Shown in pieces: positions 54,915 to 64,000 of a stretch of 64,000 nucleotides of DNA. Under the pieces are notes generated by a model that worked only from the letters and a program-made list of their open reading frames with translations, was not told where the DNA came from and ran no database searches. The position numbers and the translations under genes were made by a program. Source of the DNA: Dipteronia dyeriana. Lineage: Eukaryota; Streptophyta; Magnoliopsida; Sapindales; Sapindaceae. The number at the start of each line of letters is the position of its first letter. Position 1 is the first letter of the stretch. The stretch spans positions 15,270,098 through 15,334,097 of the forward strand of contig CM065297.1 of the NCBI GenBank assembly GCA_032871835.1, read 5' to 3'.

Positions 54915-55335
54915 ACGAGCTCTTTTTTACTGATCGAACTTTTTTTGTACGTGATCGAGCCATTTTTGTACATGATCGAACCGTTTTTGTTCATGATCCA
55001 GCTTTTTTGAACGGGATCGAACTTTTTTTGTACATGACCGAACTCTTTTTGTACATCATCGAGTTTCTTTTAATATGGCTCGAGCTTTTTTCAAATATGG
55101 TTGGAGCTTTTTTTTTTAGGGATCGAGCTTTTTTGTGAGGAATCGAGATTTTTTTGTGAGGGGTCGAGCTTTTTTTGTGAGGCGTCGAGCTTTTTTTGTG
55201 ACGGATCAAGCTTTTTCTGTGACATATCGAGCTTTTATTTTTTGGATCGAGCATTTATTTTATGGATCATGATTTTTTATAATTTGATCGAGCTTTTTTT
55301 CAAATGTTTTGAGCTTTTTTAAAATGCTTTCCAGC
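54915..55335 (+). repeat. GATCGAGC-T-tract array, right side of MULE-2
   Basis: About 18 units, including GGGTCGAGC + T-tract + GTGAGG variants at 55130-55200. Lies in the predicted 5' intron of the transposase gene (donor at 55562, ATG 54813). Confidence 0.9.
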
Positions 55336-55760
55336 TTTTATGTCCAAGATTTTAAACTTGTTTGCAGCACTTCAAATCAACTTGGCCAAATATATATACA
55401 AAAAAAAATGCATACATGTTCATTCATTATTTTTAAAAAGTTTACAACTCCCATACATAAACAAAAAAAATTGAGACAACATGTTCATAAATGTTCATAC
55501 ATTGTTATACCACACAAAAATACATGAAAAAATAAAAATGAAGATCATAAATATTAGTTTACCTTCTTGTACAATATCTGGAATGGAACTCGTTTTTTGA
55601 AGAGATATCCGGAGTAGTTGATTGATTTTCAGACAACTTTTTTGGACAAGAGAGGCTTTTAAATAACAAATAATCGATTATTTAAGGGCAATTTCCGTAG
55701 TTCACCATAATAGATGCCTTTTAAACTTAACTTGTTATAACGGTGACATCACTGTAACTC

Positions 55761-55810
<50 letters not shown>

Positions 55811-55828
55811 CATTTCTCACCATTTCTA

Positions 55829-56519
55829 TTTTTTTTTTATATGGTTATGAATTTATGATAGATCACTAGTAATATTCAAGTTAATTTTTTACCACTTTTT
55901 TGTTAATATTATTCGATTAAAAAGGTATCTAAAAATCAATCCAAATCAAGTGGAGGTGAATTGTCGTTGGTATATAAGTTATGAGATGATACAGTAAAAA
56001 CAAATTTATATGGTAATTACCGATGACAATTCATTTGGTTTGTTTTGTTTTTTATTATTTATTTTTTGGATTGCAGAACAATTTTTGATTTTGTTTTTAT
56101 ATTTAAAATTCGAGCCAGCTTACCGTAAATGATATCTAAAAAAACATTAAACATGTATGTATGTATACGGCATATCTATATCTATGTATACACGCCACAA
56201 CAATTTCAAATCCACCTCAAATGAATTAAACTTAGATTAGGATTATAATTTATGAGTGAGGTATGAGCATTTATATATATATATAAGCAGTCTAGATAAA
56301 AATATATTTATTAAAGAGCATTGATCACAATTTTATTTAAATAGAGACTTATAAGTTCTGATGTTTTAACTTCAGACATTTTGATCAATCTTGACAAAAC
56401 AAATATTTCAATCTATCTTGATAAAATATTTTAGAAATGATTAAAAGTGATTTACTTATTTGACAACTTTTTTTTTTTTTTTGGTTGAAGACTTTGAAAA
56501 CATGCTTTTTAAAAGCAGT
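55829..56519. other. Intergenic
   Basis: AT-rich; no gene, RNA or named repeat recognised. Confidence 0.4.
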
Positions 56520-58367
56520 GGAAACGGTGAGATATGTCAATTTTTTGTATGTGTTGTAATGATGTCACTGTTTTAATAACTTAAGTTTAAAAGGCACCTA
56601 TTATGGTGAACTACCCAAATTACCCTTAAATAATCTATTTTTATTCTCATTGTACTTCTATCTACACTTTGAAAACGATAACTCCTCTCTCTCAAAAATA
56701 GTTGTCTGAAAATCGATCTACAACTTATCTCTCTCCAAAAAACTTGTCTCTCTCCAGATTCTGTTCAAAAAAATAACATATGTTTGTGATATTCTTTTTA
56801 TACATTGTCATATATTTCTGTGTGGTTTAACAATATATCCATTCGTTATGATTTGCTGTCTCAATTTTTGTATGAACATGTATGAACATTTAGTCTCCAG
56901 ATTATGTTTGAGACTTCTTTAAAATACTTCGAGACTTTTTTATTAGTGTCCGAGCTATTTTGATATAATTCTGAGTATTTTTATACTCTTCCGAGTTTTT
57001 TTTATTTGTCTCCGAGTTTTTTTGTCAGAAAAGCTCTAATCAAATATAAAAAAAAGCTCGGACACTTGATAAAAAAGCTCGAACCCATTAAAAAAGCTCA
57101 GGCACTTGGTAAAAAAGCTCGATTTGAGCTTTTTTGCCAAGTGCCCGAGTTTTTTTTAATGGGTTCGAGATTTTTTATTAAGTGCCCGAGCTTTTTTTTA
57201 ACTTGGCAAAAAGACTCGATTTTTTTTTAACTTGGCAAAAAGACTCGAATCAAGTAAAAAAAAGCTCGGGCACTTGGCAAAAAAGCTCGAACCCATTAAA
57301 AAAAGCTCGGGCACTTGGTAAAAAATCTAGAACCCATTAGAAAAAACTCGGACACTTGGTAAAAAAGCTCGAATCGAGCTTTTTTACCAAGTGCCCGAGT
57401 TTTTTTTTAATGGGTTCGAGCTTTTTTGCCTAATGCCCGAGCTTTTTTTTACTTGATTCGAGCATTTTTGCCAAGTTAAAAAAAAAAAACTTTGGCACTT
57501 GATAAAAAAGCTCGAACCAAGTAAAAAAAACTAGGGCACTTGGTAAAAAAGCTCGAATGGGTTCGAACTTTTTTACCAAGTGCCCGAGCTTTTTTTAATG
57601 GGTTCGAGCTTTTTTTCCAAGTGCCCGAGCTTTTTTTACCTTGATTCGAGCCTTTTTGCTAAGATAACAAAAAAAACATAGGGCGCTTGGTAAAAAAACT
57701 CGAACCCAGTAAAAAAAGCTCGAGCACTTGGCAAAAAAACTCGAACCCTTACCAAAAAAGCTCGGGCCTTGGCAAAAAACCTAGAATCGATCTTTTTTAC
57801 CAAGTGCCCGAACTTTTTTTTACTTGATTCGAGTTTTTTTGCCAAGTTAAAAAAAAAAAAAAAAGCTCGGGCACTTGGTAAAAAGGCTCGAACCCAGTAA
57901 AAAAAGATCGGACGCTTGGTAAAAAAGCTCGAACTCTTACTAAAAAAGCTCGAACCCTTACTAAAAAAGCTCGAGACTTTTACTGAGTTCGAAACTTTTA
58001 CTGGGTTCGAGACTTTTACTGGGTTCGAGACTTTTACTAAAGGCTCTGAGCCTTTTGTAATTATATTTCGAACATATTAAGTATTGACTCGACCCACGAA
58101 TGTGTCTGCGTAGCGTCTGAGTTTCAATGAAATTTCCTCTCTCTCTATTTCATTGAAATTTTCTCTCTCTCTCTCTATTTCATTGAAATTTTCTCTCTCT
58201 ATTTCATAACTCTCACTGTAAAAAAATGAATGAAAGATTCTGATGAAACAACTATTGAGGGTATTTTTAATATGTTCACCATAATATATGTCTTTTAAAC
58301 ATAAGTTATAAAAGCAGTGATAGTTTTGAAACGTCGTCCCCAAACAAATATTATTTATTTTTTTACC
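56520..58367 (-). mobile_element. Non-autonomous MULE (NA2) with inverted array segments
   Basis: Left end GGAAACGGTGAGATATGTCA corresponds to the right-end type of the other MULEs. The right end, in reverse GGTAAAAAAATAAATAATA, is the other type, so the element is inverted relative to NA1. TTAAAAG words flank both ends, a weak duplication. The interior is an array of AAAAAAGCTCG(A/G)...CACTTGG units alternating in direction (57000-57970), a CT-rich TTTCATTGAAATTTTCTCTC repeat (58125-58205), and a GAAACTCAGACGCTACGCAG block shared with NA1. No gene. Confidence 0.7.
57000..58040. repeat. Head-to-head and tail-to-tail array in NA2
   Basis: Blocks such as GGCACTTGGTAAAAAAGCTC and the reverse GAGCTTTTTTACCAAGTGCC follow each other several times, with centres near 57120, 57370 and 57550. 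The segments can pair into long hairpins. Confidence 0.85.
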
Positions 58368-59589
58368 CTTAAAAGTATCAAAATTACTTTTTAATTTTAG
58401 CCGACAACCCAAAAGATTCAAGTGTAAAGTCACGTAACAGAGATTCATTTTAATTTTATACTAAAAAATCATTATAAAAGATTTAATTAATAGACACAAA
58501 CTTCTTCGATCAATTAATACTAAATTAAATGGAAGAGCAGTTTTTTAAGAAATAAAAAATAATAACTTCAATCGAAATGAGAGTTTATCAAAACCTGATA
58601 ATATTAATCATTATAATGTAACTCCCACAGTCCCACGGTAGGGTGATTTGATAATTTAATATAATATAAATTGTCTTCTCATACATAGTTACAATGAGGT
58701 GAATAGGTGTGTTTTTAATTTTTTATAATTTAATATAACGTCTCGAAATTGAAGAAATAAATTACCATTGGTTTATGAGTGAACAAAAAGTCATCATCCC
58801 CACTAATTACAAACCAAATGACACACACCATCACGCCCACCAGTGAAATACATGCACAAATAGTCTGATTCTAACAATATAATTTATAGATACAATGAAC
58901 CAAATTAATGATCTGCAAAACTGATCACCCTAAAAAATCTGAATCTATTAAAGAAAAAACAAAAATAAATAGACAAAACTAGATTCTTGGCAACTTAGTG
59001 ATCTGTACCATGTTGTCTGTTGGGTGATTTGTCTGCCTTAACTGCATATTTAACTGTCGGAGACAGATGATTCAGTGGCTTTAAATGGGTAATTAGCTGA
59101 TTAATTAGCAGATTAAGGATGGTAATATAATTGGGACATCCAAGTTCATTGAACTAGCTGTGTGCTTCGTTTGATGTACTTAATTAATTATTATTTAAAT
59201 AATTGTTTATAAAATTGATTGTTGTTAAGGTATATGAAGAAGATGCATGGAGTTGAAGCCAATTAAGGGGTTGCATTGAAATATTGAATTGCCGACCAAA
59301 AGATCATGCATGTGGAGAGACAGGGACTGGTTTTTAGAGTTAGAAAGAGTACTCAAAGGTTTTTGGATTGGATTGAGCTTACTTTCTCATTTAAGTTTTG
59401 TTATAATCGGACACGTGGATTGTGGTTGTGGTGCATAGTTGCATACATATCTTTTGAAAATTATAAGTAGTGAACAATTTGGTTGGAAGTCCAACTTAGT
59501 CCGATTACGGACGTAGATATTCAAGTAGGGTTTTAACTTGTTTGATCTTGAATCTTCTGATTACTTGTTTTTGAATACAATATCAATTT
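58368..59589. other. Intergenic
   Basis: AT-rich; no gene, RNA or named repeat recognised. Confidence 0.4.
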
Positions 59590-60059
59590 GGAAAAATGGT
59601 GAGAAATGTTACTTTTTTTTTTGTGAGTTACAGTGATATCAACAATTTAATAAGTTAAGTTTAAAATACATCTATTATGATGAACTATCGAAATTGTCTT
59701 TAAATAATCGATTATTTATTCTTTAAGACGCACCTTCTCCATCTCTCTTAAAAAAGTTATCTGAAAATCAATCAACTATTCATCTGTCTCTCCAAAAAAA
59801 CGAGTCTCTCTCCAGATATTACACAAGAAGGTAAACAAATATTTCTTAACTTCATTTTTATTTTTTTATGCATTTCTGTGTGGTTTAACAATATATGAAC
59901 ATCTATGAACATGTTGTCTCTATTTTTTTTATATGTCTACGAGTTGTATATGTGTCCGAGGTTTTGTTACATTGGACCGAGAATTTTTTGTAATATTTCG
60001 GAACCGTATTTACATTTGGCCGAGTTAATTTGAAGTGGTGCAAACAAGTTTAAAATCTT

Positions 60060-60525
60060 GGGCTTAAAAGCTCGAAAGCATTTTAAAAAAACTCGAACCA
60101 TTAAAAAAAAAAACTCGAGTCATTTTTAAAAAAGCACGATCATGTATAAAAAAAGTTAGATCATGTACAAAAAAAACTCGATCCCTAAAAAAAAAAACCT
60201 CGATCGTGTACAAAAAAACTTCGATCCCTCACAAAAAAAAGCTCGATCATTTACAAAAAAAGTTCGACCATGTACAAAAAAAGTTCGACCATATACAAAA
60301 AAAGCTCGATCCCCTACAAAAAAAGCTCGATCCCCTACAAAAAAACCTCGATCAATTACAAAAAAGCTCGACCTCTTACAAAAAAGCTCGAGCATGTACA
60401 AAAAATGACCGATCATGTATAAAAAAAACTCGATCCCTAAAAAAAAAATCGAGCTATTAAAAAAAATCTCGATCATGTATAAAAAAAGCTCGGTCCCTCA
60501 TAAAAAAAACTCGATCGCTTACACT
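60060..60525 (-). repeat. GATCGAGC-T-tract array of MULE-3 (reverse)
   Basis: About 20 units of AAAAAAGCTCGATC with ATGTAC or CCCTAC spacers, many close to 20-21 bp. Lies between the predicted donor AAGAAG|GTAAAC (59831) and acceptor TTTTGACAG (60612). Confidence 0.92.
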
Positions 60526-60616
60526 TTAGATTTTTGTTTGATCATTTATAATTGTAAATTTAATATTAAATATTATTTTCTTAATAATGGTTTTTGATGA
60601 TAATTTTGACAGGACA

Positions 60617-63356
60617 ATGGATAGGGTGAGAATAATCATATCTGACAATGGTCAATGGTAGCAATTATCAGACGGAAGTCAGAGGTATTTAGGTTCCGAT
60701 AACCAAGGTTTGTATGTATCAAAGAATATGACTTACGACAAACTGGTGTCGATCGTATAAACCGTTGTGAAGTATGATGAGAACAAATACAGTGCTGATC
60801 TACAGTCTATATTAATCGTTCTTGGGACTACATGTCGTACATTTATAAGAAACGATAATGATGTTCAATTTATGCTAGGGGAAGATAGGGTGATCCCTCA
60901 AGTATGTGTTAGTCTAATCGAGAGGTCAACAAGAGGTGTCATTGGTGAAGATATCCCTCATCGTAATAATACCCAACAATTTCGATCGTCAGGCGGAAAC
61001 AACCAGTTTTTCATAGAAAGAAGTGGGATTGATGGTCGGGAAAATATGTGTGGTGTCCCACCGGAAGTAGCCGACCATGCTGATATATTGGGACCTCAAT
61101 TCGACGATGTCTTTGGTTGTCAAATTGAGATGAATGGTAGGCAGTACAACCACCAATACAATGAGATCTACAATGACATCAACAATGAGCAGAATACAAC
61201 ACTGAATGTTGGGCCGATTCATAAGGTGGATAATGAGGTAAATTTTAATCCGATAGATAATGTAGAGAACAATGAGGATGATGAAGAACCTATCCAAACG
61301 GAAAGACGTGTAAGACGTGTACACAGATTTAGTTACAGTGCACCAGATATAGCTGGGACCTCCGAGGTCCGGACTACTGTAACTCCAGATGATTCTGATA
61401 ATGCCACAACGTGAGTTATTCCAGGAGCAAAATCATACTCGTTTGATATGGGTGGAAGCAAGAACTTGGTTGAAGATGAACCTACAAGCATGATATATAA
61501 AGGACAATTTTTTACTACAAAAAAGGATTTGAAAAGACTAGTAGGCCATTTTGCAATGCGGTAGAACTTCGAGTGGAAGGTGAAAAGGTCCAATAAGACG
61601 ATATTACATCTAGTTTGTTTGATGGAAAATTGTACGTGGAAGTCAAGAGCGGTGAGGAGAGATGAAGGGACATACTTTCTAGTAAGAAGTTTTGTCAACG
61701 AACACACTTGTCCGTTAGAGGAAATTCATCGTCGCCACCGATAAGCTAGTGTAGTCATAATTGGAGAAGTGGTTGCACATAGACTTCAACAACAAGATGG
61801 TCGATTAATGCGTCCGAAAGATATAATCGCCGATATGAAAACAATGTATGGAATTCAAATCATGTACAGTAAAGCACACAAAACCCTCAATTATGCGTTG
61901 TCACTGACCTATGAAACGCATGAGGAAACCTTCCAACTGCTTTTATCATTCGGTTTTGTTTTGGAACAAAAAAACCTCAACTCAATCACTGACTTACAGT
62001 GCGATGAAGATGGTAAATTACTCTACTTTTTCTTGTCGATTGGTACCTCACTTAGAGGATTTCAGACGTGTATGCGTCCAGTAATTGTCGTTGATGGTGC
62101 CCATTTGAAGGGATAATTCGGGGGTACAATGTTTGTTGCAACAACATAAGATGAGAATGAACAGGTGTATCCAATTACTTATAGGTACGACGACTCAAAA
62201 AAACATTTCATGGGAGTGGTTTTTGGATTGCTTGAAGGGCACGATGAGTTGGTTTTCATTCCAGATAGATATGCAAGCATTGAAGCAGGGATTTCTAAAG
62301 TGTTCCCTTATGCCCCTCATACCATATGTTGCTGGCACTTTTCTAAAAATATTAAGAAGCGATATCACAGAAAGGATGTTTCCGTAATAATGGAAAAAGC
62401 AGCCCGCGCGTACACCGAGTTGAAATATAACTGGCACATGGAAGAGTTAAGAAACATGCACCAGAATGCATATGATTATGTAATTGATGTCGGTCCATAA
62501 AAGTGATCTCGTGTACACTGTCCCGAAAAAAGGTGCAGTGTGATAACAACAAATGCTGCATAATGCATAAACACTTGCCTAAATTTGCACGACAACTGCC
62601 TATGTTGACTGACTATAACTGAGTTCATTAGAAATATGTTACAACGGTGGTTTCACGATCGCTATAGAGCTGCACAATCCATGATTCATCAGTTGACCGA
62701 CGCAACACATCTTGTGATCTTAAAATGTATGGAGAAGTGTGGGTTTATGACCGTAAATCCAGTCGACTGAAATATTTTCTCGGTCAAGCGGTCTGAAAAA
62801 CAGTGGACTGTTGACTTAGCCCAAAAGACCTGTACTTTCAACAAATTCCAAATGGATCATTTTCCATATTCTCACACACTCGCTGCCGCAAGGTACATTA
62901 CAAGTTTTTATGTGCGGTCACTATTACTGAAACGTGAACCTCATCGTTTTCAATGTCTTTTGTAGGGAGTGAAACTTGGATTTGACATCATTGTGTTCGG
63001 ACTACTCTAAGAGACAGATACTTATTGACGCGTACTCGGTTCCTATTATGTCGGTTGAACATCATTCCACTTGGGTTGTGCCATCTGACATTGCTCAGAG
63101 GGTGATTTTGAATCCAATCTCTAGGAGACAAGCAGGACGCTCGAGGACGGGTAGACATGTCTCGACTTCGGAGAGGACAACTACACAATCGTGTAAAAGA
63201 TGTGGACAACCCGGGCATAATTCCAAGAGATGTTCTAACCCACCTTTGATTAATGAAGGTCCAAGTAGAGATGAATACTGCCGCAAGTATAGCATCTGTT
63301 ATTCAGTTGGACACAACAAACAGACGTGCCCTAACATGAACCCTAATAGGGAATGA
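60617..63356 (+). pseudogene. MULE-3 MuDR-type transposase gene
   Basis: ATG 60617, MDRVRIIISDNGQW, then a TAG at 60658 and TAA at about 60758. A long acidic frame follows (60767-61414), then the MuDR domain (61490-61740, with a TAG at 61562), the core with VIVVDGAHLKG followed by a stop (62114-62116), ELVFIPDRYASI (second Asp kept), CCWHFSKNIKKRY, and zinc knuckles CKRCGQPGHNSKRC and CYSVGHNKQTC near the end; stop near 63354. The SWIM finger reads CTFNKFQMDHFPYSH: two of the four metal ligands (both Cys) are replaced. This copy is clearly dead. Confidence 0.85.
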
Positions 63357-63619
63357 ATGACAAAGTTTTGATCACATTGTAAACATTTGGAGATTGCAAT
63401 AATTTGGAATTGTACGAGTTGTTCGTTAACTTATTTTGTACTACAAAAATTTGTATCAAATTGCCAAGGTTTGCTTTGTGTTTCGTACATGTGATGGCAG
63501 ATACTGGAAATAAAAACATTAAAAGAAATTGAAATAATATTACTAAATTAGAATGTCTTTGTACATACAAAATTGTAGAATATATAAAAAATATACAACA
63601 ATAAATATACAGCCAATCT

Positions 63620-64000
63620 CTAGGCGGGCCTGGAGTTACAAAAAATCTCCACAGTCATTTTCTCCTGAATGATCCTCATGTCGTCCTCTGACCAATCAAA
63701 AGGACGTCGACCTGCCAGTAAGTACTCGATAAGTCTCAATGTAGAGGGACCACATTTACCCCTGCAATTGGACACATTAAAACTCGTTATAAATCGTTTT
63801 AAATAATATCTAAGCACGTTAATGAAATAAAATGTCTTACGATTTTTTTTGTTGATGGACTGTAGAAGTGGAGACCACGCTGACCGAGAAGGGATTATTT
63901 TCCCTGGGGAACGGCCAACGACCACCTCATCGTGCAGTGTGGAACCCCGCATCATTCAACATTGATGGCAAAAACCACCGTAATGGACAGACCTGCTGCT
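63620..64000 (-). pseudogene. MULE-3 Ulp1-like (C48) protease, C-terminal end
   Basis: Minus strand, entering from beyond the window. The last exon (about 63765-63620) encodes GKCGPSTLRLIEYLLAGRRP (catalytic Cys kept) and ends at SRPA-stop (63620-63622). The preceding part (64000-63840) has the segment before the last intron in a shifted frame. Convergent with the transposase, 264 bp apart. Confidence 0.75.

Larger units (their letters stand above)
40381..55828 (+). mobile_element. MULE-2: Ulp1-protease/transposase element, split by a nested 7.8-kb insertion
   Basis: Left end GGGGGTCAAAAAATTATTGGC and the following 230 bp match MULE-1 23519-23745. The right end near 55828 (TGACATTTCTCACCATTT) matches the MULE-1 right end. 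Flanks are T/A-rich ((T)ATTTTTATAT-like on both sides), so the duplication cannot be fixed. Same gene plan as MULE-1 and same orientation. Removing 40859-48622 and one TAAG leaves about 7.7 kb. The protease gene lacks roughly 0.95 kb that is present in MULE-1. Confidence 0.82.
59590..64000 (-). mobile_element. MULE-3: Ulp1-protease/transposase element, inverted, cut by window end
   Basis: Starts GGAAAAATGGTGAGAAATGT, the right-end type of MULE-1, then the same order reversed: array, transposase (now plus strand), then the convergent protease end (minus strand). The element continues beyond 64000. Its array reads AAAAAAGCTCGATC on the plus strand, the reverse of MULE-1 and MULE-2. Genes are degenerate. 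Confidence 0.82.

Noticed and set aside
40381..55828. Two separate truncated MULEs instead of one
   Set aside because: TAAG duplicates and inverted ends of the inserted element, and matching of the joined flanks to MULE-1, show one interrupted element.
56511..58322. AAAAGCAGTG on both sides of NA2 as target duplication
   Set aside because: The right-hand match lies inside the terminal region that aligns with NA1, so it is element sequence, not duplicated target.
60156..60476. Long frames on both strands of the MULE-3 array
   Set aside because: Low-complexity K/R- or F-rich products of the repeat, not genes.

Overview
This is plant nuclear DNA, almost certainly from a dicot. It contains a mitochondrial-type P-class PPR gene close to Arabidopsis At2g37230, an intron-rich plant synaptotagmin (SYT3-like) gene, Ty3/gypsy and other LTR elements, Mutator-like elements (MULEs) and an endogenous caulimovirid. 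The only apparently intact host gene is the PPR gene (12385-14679, minus). The second host gene, a synaptotagmin/E-Syt spread over 16017-37626 (minus), is broken by insertions and small lesions.

Layout. 1-3772: 5' part of a Tat-like Ty3/gypsy element in reverse (protease, gag, PBS, LTR). It abuts the middle of the pol gene of a second, plus-strand element of the same family (3773-10749: RNase H, integrase, ~100-bp tandem repeats, antisense ORF, 3' LTR), so the first most likely inserted into the second. 10755-11035: two arm copies of a GGCCC-ended TIR element. 12385-14679: PPR gene. 16017-37626: synaptotagmin gene. One intron holds a non-autonomous MULE (16406-18201). The C2B exon is cut by a 15-kb coding-free LTR retrotransposon (18385-33433) with a perfect 5-bp target duplication, and that element carries a complete-length but decayed MULE (23519-32058).

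37627-40380: intergenic DNA with a MITE-like sequence, a ~165-bp hairpin and a ~1.3-kb foldback. 40381-55828: a second MULE, split by a TIR element (40859-48622) that itself contains an endogenous pararetrovirus (about 41285-47930, minus) bordered by TA-rich tracts. 56520-58367: a second non-autonomous MULE. 59590-64000: a third MULE in inverted orientation, cut by the window end.

The three large MULEs share one plan: a DUF1985 + Ulp1-like (C48) cysteine protease gene and a convergent MuDR-type transposase gene (MULE DDE, SWIM finger, zinc knuckles), each with a predicted 5'-UTR intron. Those introns carry arrays of a ~21-bp unit (GATCGAGC + T-tract). The two non-autonomous elements have the same asymmetric ends and consist mostly of the array. 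All MULE genes carry stops or frameshifts, so these copies look dead. The host-gene disruption, the array-bearing introns and the many nested insertions are the most notable content.
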